Shown here one piece after another: positions 22,978 to 35,204 of a stretch of 64,000 bases of DNA (positions within the stretch are counted from its first letter, which is position 1; each line of letters begins with the position of its first letter). The notes beneath the pieces are model-generated. The model ran no database searches. It saw nothing but the letters and a program-made list of their open reading frames with translations, and had not been told where the DNA came from. Source of the stretch: Takakia lepidozioides. Its lineage: Eukaryota; Streptophyta; Takakiopsida; Takakiales; Takakiaceae. Position numbers and translations under genes: made by a program. Where the stretch lies: contig CM060732.1 of NCBI GenBank assembly GCA_030704615.1, positions 46,543,053 through 46,607,052 of the forward strand, in the 5' to 3' direction.

Positions 22978-23772
22978 ATATTCATGTGGACTATAATCAT
23001 GACCTGATATGCCAAACATGGGTATGCTCAGGAGGCTCTCAAAATGTATGGCCGAATGCAAGAGGAAGGGGTGACACCTGACAAGGTCACATACACTACC
23101 GTCCTTAATGCATGTGTCACCCAATGAGCCCTGGAAAGTGGCAGTGAAATCCATGCTGATATCATCAAAACTGGAATTCAGTCAGACAATATTTTGGACA
23201 CTGCTCTTGTCCACATGTATGCCAGTTGCGGGAGGGTGAAGGATGTGCGTGAAGTGTTGGACAGAAGGTCTAAGCACGATGTGGTCTCATGGAGTGCCAT
23301 GATCACAGGGTATGCTCAGCTTGGACATGGTGAAGATGCTCTCAAAATCTATGAGCAAATGCAATAGTAGGGGGTGATGCCTGACAGAGTCATGTATATT
23401 ACGATTGTCGATGCCTGTGCTAGCTTAGGAGCACTGGAAAAAGGGAAGTAGATCCATGCTGACATCAAGGAAGCTGGAATTGTGTCATATGTTAATTTGG
23501 AAACTACTCTAGTCCATATGTATGCCAGATGCGGGAGTGTGAAAGAGGCACATTAAGTGCTTGACAAAATGGATAATTTGATGTGGTGTCATGGTGAAGA
23601 GCCCTCAAAATCTATGAGCAAATGCAAAGGGACTGAGTGATGGCTGACAAGGTTATATTCATCAGTCTTCTCAATGCGTGTGCCAGCCTAGGAGCCCTGG
23701 AAAAAGCCAAGTGGATCCATGCTGACATTATCCAAGTGTAGGGTAAGCAACGTGCGTGGGTTGCTTCCCCAA

Positions 23773-23946
23773 CGTAAAGAATTTTCGAAAAAAAAATGCC
23801 TTGCCCGGTTGGCAAGGAGTGTTACGGAGTGTCAGCCACTGGCGCGGGGTGCTTACACTCCGTAAGCCACTCTAGCAACGTGGCACTATATTCCACGAAA
23901 TAAGCCCACTCGAAATACAAAGGATGTTTTTTGGAAATTCTTTACG
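23773..23946. mobile_element. MITE-like 174-bp insertion with terminal inverted repeats
   Basis: The left end CGTAAAGAATTTTCGAAAAA and the right end, read on the minus strand, CGTAAAGAATTTCCAAAAAA form ~20-bp inverted repeats with two mismatches. Inside is a hairpin of TTACGGAGTGT and ACACTCCGTAA near 23,823 and 23,854. It sits in the PPR pseudogene next to about 30 bp of unexplained sequence on the left. Confidence 0.6.
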
Positions 23947-24020
23947 CTCAAATTACATCATATATTAATTTGGAAAATGCCCTTGTCGACACCTATGCAA
24001 TTTGTGGCAGTGCCGGAGCA

Positions 24021-24389
24021 AATATGCATTACAAAAAAAGCAACCAAGCTTTTTCATGAAAGCGTGACATTAAATCAAAATTCAAACGATTTAAAATTAC
24101 AACCAATTGAAAATAAGATGAAAAAGATGTCATATAAACAACATTCATAATCCATCTACTTATTGTACCAAAACGAGCCAGAATCATTACACCGGTCAAA
24201 TTAATATCAAATGAAACAAGCGTCAAATTGCAATGTACTCTCTTGTTTGGCAAAAAAATAAAGAGGAAGGGAAACTAGGGAGCATGACACAGCACAACAC
24301 ACCAATCGGAGGACACGCTGTAAGGTCTTTGACCACATTTTCTCCCTTGACTTCAACTTGATGCGTAGTCTCTCTCATAAAACTTGAAT
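24021..24389. other. No gene seen (AT-rich)
   Basis: AT-rich sequence between the last PPR piece and a CACTA-type terminus. No protein-like frame recognised. Confidence 0.4.
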
Positions 24390-24870
24390 CACTACAACAA
24401 ATCGCGGTATATATGACTGTATATATGACTATCCCGTAGTCATAAACGGTACATATGACTGCAATGACTTTAAGTCGTGCAAACCAAGTGAATACAATGA
24501 GTACAGTATGGTCGGTCATGGATGACTGCAGTCAAATGAACCAAGTGATACATCTCACTGACGTACTTCTACCATACATGACTTAGTGTGCTGCTGCAAA
24601 CTGTACACGTGTCTCTTTTTAATAAGTCCAGGAGGTTTTGTGGATGTACGCTATATGGCGTCTCCAGAATCTGCCACGTGGCATATCGATGAGGTGGTCC
24701 TGCAATTATCATCCTGACTACAACCATGTTAATATCTGGACACGTGACATATATTGAGGAGGTCATGATCCTGACTACAACATGCTGATATCTAGACACG
24801 TGGCATGTATTGAGGAGGTCTTGCAGTCATGATTCCGACTATGACATGATGATATGTGGACACGTGGCAT
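24390..24870 (+). mobile_element. CACTA-type terminus with subterminal repeats
   Basis: Starts CACTACAACAAATCGCGGTA, nearly the same as 34,739 on. Subterminal words ATATGACT/AGTCAT follow in both orientations. At about 24,650-24,865 there are four degenerate ~70-bp tandem units centred on GACACGTGGCAT, which holds a CACGTG G-box core. The other end of the element is not identified. Confidence 0.5.
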
Positions 24871-25075
24871 CATATGAAGGGTTGTTTGGAACTTTTAAAA
24901 ATATTGGACAGTCAGAACCACGACTATGCTTATCTCGTTAGGGTTAGTAGAGATTAGGGTTAGTATTATTCAAATATTGAACAAAGAGAATAACAAAAGG
25001 AAGAACAAAGAGACAAAAAATGACTGTGCAAATGAATGTTTTATTCACATGCAAGAATCATATGAAAGAACAAAG

Positions 25076-27523
25076 TCAGCAAGTGCAAAGGACAAAACAT
25101 AGGTACTTAAAGACAGCAGTAGATGTAAGAGCTTCTCTTAAACTGCTGCCAGTCAAATTTACAATATAGCACCGGAATCCCAAAATCTGGCTCCTCAAAC
25201 AATAGTCTGACAAAATGCAAAGGACGCTACATGATATGCATTGAAGATAACAACACATGTAAAATGCAAATGTCGTTCTACGTTTGCTACTGTTCCAGCA
25301 CAACAACAAATCAGCATGATAGGGTGCACCCACATTCCGCATGTACGCGTCCACAAGGGTATTGTTCAGAATGACTATATTTGGTACAATTCCAGCTCTG
25401 ACAATGTTACCATGGACTTCTGTGCCCTTTTCCAGAGCTGCCAGGCTTGCACATGCATTGCAAATGCACAAAACGTGATGTGGTCGGGCTTCACCCCTTC
25501 CCCCATCATTTGATAATAGGTCTCCAAAGCCTCCATACCACGTCCCTGCTGTGCATACCCTGCAAGCATCGTGTTCTACAACACCACATCTCATTCAGTC
25601 ATAGTGTTGAAAACTCCCTTCGCATCCTTAATGCACCCACATTTGGCGTACATGTCCACCAAGGCAGTGTTCAGAATGACATCCGGTACAATTCCAGCTT
25701 TGACGATGTCACCATGGACCTCTTTCTGGCCTCTTGGATGAATCTGGACCCACACTCTATCCCTGCTCCTTCAGCTATCCATGCCTCTGCACAAATCATG
25801 CACACATCCTTGCCTTGCTGCTAGCAGTTGACAATGACAGCTTACATTTGTTCTAGGAAACACCCAACTCAACTTATCACACTAGTTCCTATGCTCAATT
25901 GCATCTGCTACTCTCTATAATTAGACAAACATTCACCTTCTTGCCTCGATTGTGCCACCATTGACTGGGTAAGAAAAGTATTCATTCCACAGCTTCTCCT
26001 CATCTCTGTTACTTGTTTCTGGATACTTTCCTGTTGTCACATTGGTAGTATCATGTCAAAGTCACTCCAAACTATCAAAGGTTTACTCAACCAACTAACA
26101 TGCATAATTCAACATGGAAACTTAGGATCGATTATGATAAAAAGGAAAAACAGGGTGAAATGTGTTGAAGGTGCCTTCATTAGCAGTGCCTGATTTATCA
26201 ATTCCACATAGCTTCAGCTTCCAGTTGACCATCTATCCATGCAGGTTGCTAGTAGCTATTGATCCACAAGGAATCATAGGAGCTTGAAGTCCATACATGT
26301 CCACCAGGGCAGTGTTCAGAATGGCATCTGGTACAATTCCAACTTTGACGATGTCACCATGGACCTCTTTCCCCTTTTCCAGAGCTCCAAGCTTGCACGC
26401 ATTGCAAACACAAACAAACATGATGTGGTTGGGCTTCACCCCTTCGCGCATCAGTTGCTCATAGGTCTCCAAAGCATTCCTACCACACCCATGCTTGGTA
26501 ACTCCTGCCAACATTATATTCCACATGATCAAAGTTCGTTGAGGCATTCTGTTGAACACTTGGTGAGCATCCATGATGCTCCCGCACTTAACATACATGG
26601 AGACAAGGGTGTTGAGTAGAAAAACATTTGGCGTGCATCTTCTTTGGATAATGTAAGTGTGCACCTGCTTTCTAGCGTCCAGACCTTCCATCTTGATGCA
26701 CTTAAGCAAGGGATAGACACACGTACCTGAATCTGCTGAAATGCCTCATTGGCTTAAAGTCTATAGAGCCTCTGTCAGTCTGCCTACCGCAAAGCATCTT
26801 CACATGCCCAGAAGTGCCAGAAGAGGCATTGTGGATTCCCTTTCTTGATCCTCTTTCAGAAGCTGTGGTCATGATTGAGGTACTTGCGAGCATGGCATTC
26901 CACGACACCACATCTCATTCCCCCCACGTTCCATGACACCACATCTCGTTCAGTCAGAGTGTGGAAAACTCCATTCGCATCAAACATGTCATCCAGGGCA
27001 GTGTTCAGGACCTCTTTCCCCTTTCCCAGAGCTCCCAGGCTTGCACACGCATTGCAAACACAAACAAATGTGATGTGGTTGGGATTCTCCCCTTTGCACA
27101 TCATTTGAATGCTCATAGTTCTCAAAAGCCTCCATCCCACGCCCTCGTTGTGCATATTCTGCAATCATCGCATCCTGCAATCATTACGCTCCAAGACACC
27201 ACATTGCGTTCAGCCATTAGGTCGAACATTCCCTTTGCATCCTCAATGCACCGACATTTAGCATACATATCCACCAGGGTACTATTCAAAATGACATCTG
27301 GTCAAATTCCAGCTTTGACAATGTCCCCATGGACTTCCTTGCATTTATCTAGCGCTGCCAGGCTCGCACACACCTTGCAAACCTAACCTGGGATGATCTG
27401 GTCGGGCTTCACCCCTTCCCTCATCATTTGCTCATAGGTTGCCAAAGCCTCCATCCCGCGCCCTTGCTGTGCATGAGCTGTGATCATCGCAGTCCAAGAC
27501 ACCACATCTCGTTCGGTCATATT
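25076..27523 (-). pseudogene. PPR and PDF-motif pseudogene cluster, minus strand
   Basis: Read from right to left, PPR motifs appear in several frames: EMHNEGVGWRLL-type pieces near 27,160; a 158-codon open stretch at 26,709-26,233 with LVSMYVKCGSIMDAHQVF and VCVCNACKLGALEKGKEVHG; and another at 25,594-25,076 with CNACASLAALEKGTEVHG. Between them, 26,300-25,730 holds an inverted PDF module: KPAWxDGQL near 26,250, its tail near 26,060-26,170, the WWDN piece near 25,980 and intron-like sequence near 25,780. At least two ancestral copies are mixed. The 26,890-26,910 join repeats a PPR segment. All frames are broken sooner or later. Confidence 0.75.
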
Positions 27524-28213
27524 AGGCAGCTGCAACGTACGGTGGACCAAAAATGCTGTCACAACACTGTTTTTTTTTTACCTTGATTAGTTGTGAATTA
27601 TCATACTCCTAAATGGCAATGCTGGTAGTAAAAAAGGACTAAGCTAGGAAGGCTCAACTACATATATTTCCCCTATTCCAAGTCTCATAACCAAAAAAGC
27701 AAAAGTTAGAATATTGGACTTGTGAACAAGTCCATAAGGATTTGTTATAGTCCATATAAAATGTCGTTATGGACTTTTTAAAAGCATGATTCATAGAAAA
27801 TTAGAAAAATGGACTTGACCAAATGTGCTCCGAGGGATAAAGAATTTAGAATGAAAACACCCACTAAAAAATATTAAGTAAAATAAACTTTATGTACTAT
27901 TTTGAGCCTTCAAAATAACTATTTTCGTAAAGTCCTTTACGTATGGAATTCTTTGAAATATCAACACTACCTCATTAAATAAATAGACCAAGGGTAGACC
28001 CATGGGGGTAAATCAAGGTCAAATTTGAAAAAAAATATTGTGATCTAGAACTATCGCGATTTGAAAATAAAGTCTTTAATGGTCAATAATAGACGATTGA
28101 GATCGTAAATTGAAGCGAATCCAATGGTTGAGGATACGCCACAACCCTTTTTATGTACTTTTAGGGACTCATGGTGCGTCTCATTTTGGTCCACCGTAGG
28201 CTGCAACTACCCT
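27524..28213. mobile_element. MITE, copy 1 (TACGGTGGACCAAAA termini)
   Basis: About 690 bp with inverted ends: TACGGTGGACCAAAA at 27,538 and TTTTGGTCCACCGTA ending at 28,198, extended outwards by an imperfect match of AGGCAGCTGCAAC to the reverse of GCTGCAACTACCCT. AT-rich and non-coding. It interrupts a minus-strand PPR motif and leaves a likely 3-bp direct repeat ATT. A second copy lies at 43,773-44,436. The superfamily is unresolved. Confidence 0.75.
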
Positions 28214-28400
28214 ATTGTCCAACAATCCCTTTGCATCCTCGATGCTCTCAAATTTCACATACATGTTCATTAGAGCAGTGTTCAGAACAACATCTGGTAC
28301 GATTCCAGCTTTGACAATGTCAGCATGGACCTCTTTGCCCTTTTCCAGGGCTGCCAGGATCACACACGCATTGCAAATACAAACATGGGTGATGTACTTC
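28214..28400 (-). pseudogene. PPR fragment, continuation beyond the MITE
   Basis: The minus strand reads CNACVILAALEKGKEVHADI, then a segment ending ALMNMYVKFESIEDAKGLL, and stops at the MITE. The next PPR motif continues on the other side (MTERDVVSW near 27,515), so this and the 25.1-27.5 kb cluster were one gene before the insertion. Confidence 0.75.
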
Positions 28401-28910
28401 CTGTCGATGTACAAAAAGGGTGGCAGCGGGCGGAAAGAAAAAGGGATATGAAGGAAGAGGGGCTGCACTCGTCGGAGTAGATGAGGGAAGGGAAGATGAA
28501 GGAGATGGAGGTCGCGTCTGACTTGCAAATCTCGCTAAGTCCTCAGCCCCTCACTGCACTTACAAAGCAGAGAGAGTCTCCTTTACTCTATAGAAAATCG
28601 ACACGTGTCATTATAGTTAAGAAATAATGCCATATAAGTTACAATTAATAAAAATGTCTCCGGGTTCAACCCGCAGTCGTTAAAAACAACTCCAATTTAT
28701 CATAATTTTAAAAATATATATTTTTTTATTTTCTGGTAATCGACGTATAAATCGACACCAAACCCGGAGTGGTTTCGGCGACTTCTGATCCTCATCCGCC
28801 ATGCCACCATGGCCCCAATTTGCCTGGGACGACTGACAAGTCGCCATTCAGAACCTGGAGTCCCGGGCACAATCGTTTCAGACAGAACCACAACCGCGAA
28901 TCGGGTGCGA
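28401..28910. other. No gene seen
   Basis: Mixed AT-rich sequence. A minus-strand open frame ends near 28,700, but nothing protein-like is recognised. Confidence 0.35.
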
Positions 28911-28913
28911 AAA

Positions 28914-28932
28914 GCACCTATTCCTTGTAGTG
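28914..28932 (-). mobile_element. CACTA-type terminus on the minus strand
   Basis: The minus strand from 28,932 reads CACTACAAGGAATAGGTGC, a typical CACTA (En/Spm) end. It differs from the CACTACAACAAAT ends elsewhere in the window, and no partner end is found. Confidence 0.4.
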
Positions 28933-29239
28933 ATGGGGTTTTAATTTTTTTCCCCTTCAATAACTTATAATAAATTCAGATTGTGTGAGCAATTCATGGC
29001 CTTCAACCAAACTGTCTTTTGGCTTTGCTGCATTGAAGGACAGACGTTCATCAAGGCCACTTTAAAGTGGGGTTGTATAATCAGGGATACAATCCCTTTG
29101 TTATGTGAAATAATAATAATAATTATTATTTCTTTATTTTATTTTATTTTTTTAAAGAGAAAGGGATGGGAACACTGTTAATCAAATTAAGGAACGAGGA
29201 AAAAAATAACCTTGTGGGGGGCCATGAGGCAGAACAATG

Positions 29240-31265
29240 GGGGGAACTTACCACTATGGAGAACAGAATTTTTATATCACCTCTACACAGGTCATGGCTC
29301 ATAAACTTATGTTGCTGATACTCCAGTCACGGCTGCAGCAGATTCCACCTACACTAGTGATCCTACAAGTGCTGCCCCAGGGCCCACACATAAATATCAT
29401 GTCTCACATGTCTTCCATGTCAACCCCGTCAGGATGACGTTGTTGAGGAGGGGTAGGAGGTGGACCCTCATGTCTTGGAGCTAGTATCACCTGAGTTGTG
29501 GCCATGGTAGCAAGGCTTCTTTGCTCTAGCTGCTGAAGCTGGTTGGCCATGCTTTGGTTAGTGCCCTGACCTCCACGTCCTTGGCTATGCGATACTTACC
29601 CTCGTCCTATACCTTGTGCCTGACCACCTCGTCTTCTCTGGGCTGTAGCACCTCGCCCCTAACCACCATTGTTTTCTTGATGTTACCTGCACACAATTCA
29701 GGATGAAGAGGGGATGAAGGTCATAGCAATGGACCATGCCGTGACCATATTTGCCACAATGATCAAATTGCAGTTATGCAGGTTGAGCTTGTGTCTGACT
29801 CTTGTCTTTATCTAGGAAAACCTTATTGAGATGGGGTCCTCCACATAACCAATACACCACGCGTCTGCTATTGTTGGCTTGGAGTGACCATGTTCTTGTT
29901 TAGTTCCCCACCGTCCAATTCTTGCACAGAACAAGTACTCGATTCCGGCTCCATGGTTGAAGCCGGGAACATGTCAAATGTAACAGCCATGTCATCTTCA
30001 TTGTCCATAAATGGGACCTGGAGTTTAGCATTGTACTGCTTCCTTTTGTTTTCAGCCAAATCCATCAACCTAAGACTGACCTCACCTAACATATCATCAC
30101 TATCACAAAAGGTGCGGCATTGCCCCCATGCTCTAATTTCAGTAGGCAAACCCCTCAAAAAGTGCAATTTCAACATCATTTCTCTAATTAATGGCTATAT
30201 CTGAAATGTTTTATGTGGCAGCAGCTTTCAGATCCAAGTAAATACTGCCAGAGCATTCTCCTTCCTTGTAAGGTTGAGCACGCAATTTATCCAAGCTATC
30301 CAAGGGCCTCTTTGTAGGTTTGAATATACTAAGGGCACTGGACTTGTAACCTTTTCCCAATTCAGATCTGGTTCCCCACTTAAAGCAACATGAAGGAGAT
30401 CATGGGCCTCCCCTTGCACGCTCATACGAAAGGTTCCCGGTTTTGACTTCTTCGGAGGCTTTGTTCATATTGTTATCTCAAACATGTCTAGGTAATTTTT
30501 TTTATCTTACTCCCATTCTATACTCAAGATATGGATAAGTTAGAATTATAATAACATTACACATTTGACTAGCAATTTTGTCGTCACATGAACCCATATG
30601 TTGAGCATTCAGGGGCCGGTCCTTATCATTTTCAAAATTAAGCTTCACATGCCTCCTCTTGTGGATGGTCATCCCTCCCATGGCTTGGGAGAGAGGCAAC
30701 ACTGTTGGCTGGGTGGACCAAGAGTCCAGGGCAGGCTGATCATATCTAACTAGCAACCGGACGAGACCGAGCACCTGAATTAGCAAGGTTTGACGGATAA
30801 AGAGAGTGTGTTGTATACCTGGGAGTACCACGCAGGGCTCAAACTTCTTGCATAGGCACAGCTCGGGGTCCCCTGGAAATATGGGACATAAGAATCGAGC
30901 CCCATGGCTGCCCTACATGTAATTTCTCCCTGATTTCGAGCCTTCTTGAAGACATGGTGGAGGTCCTACCAAGCTCGGTCCCTGAGCACTGAAGCTTGTT
31001 TCATCAAGTTGTTCCTCGTCGTGCCTACATCCCCACCAAGTCCATGTGGCCCATCCCCCACAAAAGGGGTACTAACAACAATAGACCGTTCACTACTCAT
31101 ACTTACAGGCCTACCATTTGTGGCATCAATTCTAGGGTTGCCAAATCCCTCTTCCATCGTAACCAAATTTGATTCCTCAAATATCTCACTCCTATGCATC
31201 CTTGCTAGCTGAGATAACACAGGTAGAGGCATAGGCGTACTACTCATATTCCTACCAGATCTCAA
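29240..31265 (-). pseudogene. Decayed retrotransposon Gag, minus strand
   Basis: A minus-strand stretch at 30,179-29,868 reads like the end of a Ty3-type Gag (LKLHFLRGLPTEIRAWG, then LGEVSLRLMDLAEN). Shortly after come two degenerate CCHC zinc knuckles: CGGPHLNK near 29,845 and DHCGKYGHGMVHC near 29,750, each with its first Cys replaced. Upstream, 31,265-30,966 holds a Met/Ser-rich N-terminal piece. Frames shift many times. The 3' part (about 29,380-29,600) recurs at 43,510-43,690. No linked pol or LTR was found. Confidence 0.55.
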
Positions 31266-33155
31266 CCAATGCTAAGTGATGGAATCAGACATGTATGAAT
31301 TTGGTTCAAGGATACTAGCAAGTACCTCTACCGGTTCTGAACCTCAGTCAAAGCTTGGCACTGCCACACCTAAGGCAAAGTAATTATGCATAGAACTTGG
31401 TACGCAGAATGGAAGTGCTCAGAGATGGCTAGCCATTCCCAACCGCGCCAAAGATTTAAGCTAGAAACCCACATACCACGTACGATGACCCCTCCAGTAA
31501 TGATTGCCTTTCCAAGTTCGTGAGAGATTAGTCCTCTCAGGCCAATGATCAATTGGGTCTAAAAGCCTTGAGCTTCTGTGCCACTTTTAAAGGGAATTGA
31601 TCATGCGGCAGTACAATGTCACCTTGAAAAGCATGATTGCTGGATCCCGATAGCTCATCGACTAGGTCATGCGACGAAGGAGCAGACACAATAAAGCCCC
31701 TAGATTACAGAATCCTCAAAAGCACAACACCCACTCCTTACGCAAATAGAGTGAGTTCCCACGAGTAAATTGAATCGCACGAAACCACATGTGTAGCTCC
31801 TAGCGAACAAACGGAGAGAATTACACTCAAACCTAATTACCTGAATGCAACGCCATGACAACACAGGAAGCGGTTCTCCAGGTGAAAGCCTAAATTTTGA
31901 CCTTAGTGAGAGCTCACTTTCAATAACACGATAAACCTCTCCTACCAAAGTCACAAGATCACTAATCCAACATGAACCACGAGCTCTTTCGGCAATAGAG
32001 ATTTAGGAATGTCAGCACAGAAAGAAAAGAAAAAAAAAGAAAAAAAAATGGACGCGCTGCCGAAGCAAGCGTAACTTATGGTGTCACTTGACCCAGATGG
32101 ACACCTTTGTAAGAACCAACAGGGTGGTTTGGACCCACAACCACTTCAACATATAAACAAGTTTTGAAACGTTCAACCAATCATAATCGTAAGCCTTAAG
32201 CTCTAGCTGTTCATTCTCAAAGGCCCGAGCTTCCTCAATCTAAGCTTTGTCGTCAACAGCCTCAGCTGACCAATATCCCTCAGGTTCAAAGAAGTAATCA
32301 AAATCATATTTGTATGCAAGGTCCCCACTTGGGATAGTGCCTGGGTTCAATGAAGCACTGAGCTTCTTGCAAAGAATAAGCCCCTTTCAGTGAATCACCC
32401 TCTTTTTTTTTGCTCAAATCACAAAGAAAAGCCAAAGCCATTGCATAGAAAAACCAAATAACAAAGTGAGCACTAAGGAAACACTGTAAGTGACAGAACC
32501 GTCGCCATTGCCGCACGTTATCACATAAGGTGCACGCAGAGCTCAAATCCAAAACAGACAGCCGCCACCATGCATTCAACCACAAACCTCGACATTCATG
32601 CAAATCTATCTGACGCTCTCCACCACGTTTTGAGCATTGATGGTATTCTCCTGTCCTCACAGGAAATAGCTCTTAGAAAATTAAATCAGGGGCATGATAA
32701 CTTGGAAGAACGTGCGATCAGGCAGAGACAGAGGTACACGCAGAGGATTCGCCAGCAGGGTAACGAACATCAAGCACTTGAGCACAAGGAAACATCCATA
32801 GAGTAGAATCTGCACACAAACCTACTCTTGTACACCAAGTTGTACATACGAAAATGGTCTCTTTACTCACGGAGAGAGTGATCATATACCTCAAACCCTA
32901 GGTTGGGATCAGCCATGACCTGACAATATATCACAAGTCAACCAAATTCCCTTGCATCCTAGCCATTGAAGCATGAAAGGCTGGAATGCAGCCAGCTTCA
33001 CTTAGGGTTAGCTATACATAATATGGGCCAAACAAGGTATAACGGCCCAACGCCGTCTTCTACTAAATGCTGAGGATGAACTCTGGCAGATGAGTGGCAG
33101 ATACATAATGATAAAGCAAATTCTAAGGCTAGGGGATTATAGGGCATCACAGGTT
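31266..33155. other. No gene recognised
   Basis: Several open frames of 60-120 codons on both strands lack recognisable motifs. The stretch may include the leader or LTR of the minus-strand Gag element, but no paired repeat or primer-binding site was found. A-rich runs lie near 32,020. Confidence 0.35.
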
Positions 33156-33190
33156 CACTACAACAAATTGGGGAAATCCACCCCCACAAA
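33156..33190 (+). mobile_element. CACTA-type terminus
   Basis: CACTACAACAAATTGGGG starts here. It shares only the first 13 bases with the other CACTACAACAAAT ends, so it may be a different family. Confidence 0.35.
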
Positions 33191-33408
33191 ATTCACATAC
33201 ACCCCTCCCAAATTTTAGGTATTTTACTTTGAAATTTCCAGAGATCACCTTCTATGTGCCGTTAATTGTGAATTTGGAGGCCATTCACCCAAGAGAAATA
33301 TGGATATTGGAAATTTTTCCATGGTCAAACCATTTTTGGTCATGTAATTTTCATTTGGGTTCCAATTTCTGTCATTTCTTTTCGTTATAATCTCCCATTT
33401 GCAACCGT

Positions 33409-33735
33409 CACTACACCGTTTGGGGGGGGTGGGGGGTTTAGCGACGATATCCGGCAATTTCGGGGTCCGCGGTACGCAACGCAGTTAGGTCGTCGCATAT
33501 GCACGACTTAAGACGACGCCCGGGGGGAGGGGGAGGGTTGCACATCCAACCCCCCCTGAAAATCCCCACTAATGACGCCCATGCATCGCAGCGACTGCAA
33601 TGCCCGGGGCGTCGCGATAGCGATACAGACGCACAAAAAAAAAAAAAAAGAAAAAAAAAAAACCGTCGTTATTTAGAAGCGACGCCCTCGGGGTCGCTTT
33701 TTGAGTTTTCTTTTTTTTAATTTTGAAAAATGACG
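33409..33735. mobile_element. Non-autonomous CACTA-like element, copy 2
   Basis: Starts CACTACACCGTTTGGG and has TTTAGCGACG about 30 bases in. It is rich in GCGACGCC/GGGTCGC words, and has a poly-A run near 33,637 and the block GTCGTTATTT...GGGGTCGCTTTTTGAG. The order matches 17,745-18,180. The right end is not defined. Confidence 0.5.
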
Positions 33736-34738
33736 GGATCCACACAGTTCAAAAGATGGCGGGACACATATTTGCCACGTAGTTGCAACATCGAATTAAT
33801 GTCAAACCCATGAGCATGTGTTTGCAAGTAGCCGACACAAATCGAGTTCCTAAATCATTCAACGTGTTATTAGGCAAATTTGAACTAAAGACCTCGAGAT
33901 TATACACATAGTAAGACACTTCACATTAACCGACATACCAGTTACAAAACTTACACACAAACACATGATTTAATTGTACACTAGGGCTTCGCGTTGCTGC
34001 GCACTACTAGCGACGACTTCTCAAAACCTCGGGGAGGTCACTCCCTATCTAGTTTCCCAGGCACGTGAGGCAAACAGGCATTTTCTATGGGGGTATTAAT
34101 TTTATTTTCTGAATTTTTGGCCACCCTATTATTACATAATGTTGTAATATGGCATATTTTCTTGCAAGCTATATTATTTATATTTTATAGCAGGTAACAA
34201 ATATTGGGCACCCTATATTAATTTGAAAATTTAAAAAAAAAAAACATTATGGGGTTGCCATCATTCCCCTCTCAATCTACGCTTTTTCACTGTCACGCCC
34301 TGCAAGCTTCAAAACCTGTGGGCCACAATGCTTGTACCACTGAGCGGACCACCATTTTTCTCTGCTTGTCTAGCACAATGGCGCCACGAATTGCAGCCGA
34401 CAGGAGAGAGGGAAGCCTAGGGTTGTTGTGCACATGCGTCTACGCCCTCTCCGCTGCATGTCCCGAACTGCTTGTCACTGAACGACACGTGTCCCTTTAA
34501 TTTCTCTCCACCCTATATTAGTTTTAATATTTTTGGGAAATACGTCTTTATTTTGGACCCTATTTTAATTTAAATGTGGTGCCGCCAATATATTGATACC
34601 CTATAGTATTTCTAAATGTATTCTAAATTTTTTTTTCTCAGAATTTTCGGCACCCTATATTATTTTGCACGTCAAGTGGTAATATTTGGAAGTGACCTCC
34701 CCTTGCTCAGAATAACGTCCGGATAGATGGGCTATATT
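33736..34738. other. No gene seen (AT-rich)
   Basis: AT-rich sequence with repeated 'GGCACCCTATATTA'-like phrases near 34,130, 34,210, 34,510 and 34,650, perhaps an old degenerate repeat. No coding sequence is supported. Confidence 0.4.
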
Positions 34739-35060
34739 CACTACAACATATCGCGGTATATCTGACTGCCGAGCCGTGATAGTCATGGTTTTTCTGTCTT
34801 TGACCATGACTTCCGTGTATTTTTGGACCAAATAGGGCTTCACGTAGTCGTTGAAATGACTACGTGACTACGTAGTCATTTGGGCGACTACTTTGGTAGA
34901 CGTCGTCATAACTGCATGGCTCCGCACTAGACGGATGGTTGGTCAACGATGGTTGACCAGCGCAAACTCACCACCAAGTAGTCGTTGGAATGACTTCTAG
35001 TGCAAGCCTGGTAGCCAAAAGGTTTTTTTTAAAAAAAAAGTTGCCTATAGGGTTGCCTAT
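34739..35060 (+). mobile_element. CACTA-type terminus, partner of 24,390 family
   Basis: Starts CACTACAACATATCGCGGTA, matching 24,390 at 18 of 20 bases. Subterminal inverted words GTAGTCATT/AATGACTAC follow, including a near-palindrome around 34,843-34,880. The other end was not found. Confidence 0.5.
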
Positions 35061-35204
35061 GAGAGGGCTGGGACTTAGTTTTCTTTTTCTTTTTCTTGCG
35101 GTTTCCGAGTATTGAGTTGTTGTGTTGTGTCATGGACCTGTCATGGAACGCAATGATCGCAGGATAGGGGCGTGGGATGGAGGCTTTGCTATTCTTGAGC
35201 TACT

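Larger units (their letters stand above)
21881..24020 (+). pseudogene. PPR (PLS-type) pseudogene split by two insertions
   Basis: Tandem 31-36 residue PPR motifs read on the plus strand: DSKTYVCLLQDCIKMEAL, then after the solo LTR VTYTTVLNAC, VSWSAMITGYAQLGHG, ITIVDACASLGALEKGK and ALVDTYAICGS. P, L and S variants alternate as in plant PLS proteins that act in organellar RNA processing. In-frame stops and frameshifts occur near 23,005, 23,125, 23,368, 23,449 and 23,555. The solo LTR (22,249-22,977) and a ~174-bp MITE-like insertion (23,773-23,946) interrupt it. Confidence 0.8.

Noticed and set aside
24390-28932. One CACTA transposon running from 24,390 (+) to 28,932 (-)
   Set aside because: The two ends share only CACTACAA; bases after that differ, and the interior is PPR sequence continuous with neighbouring pieces.
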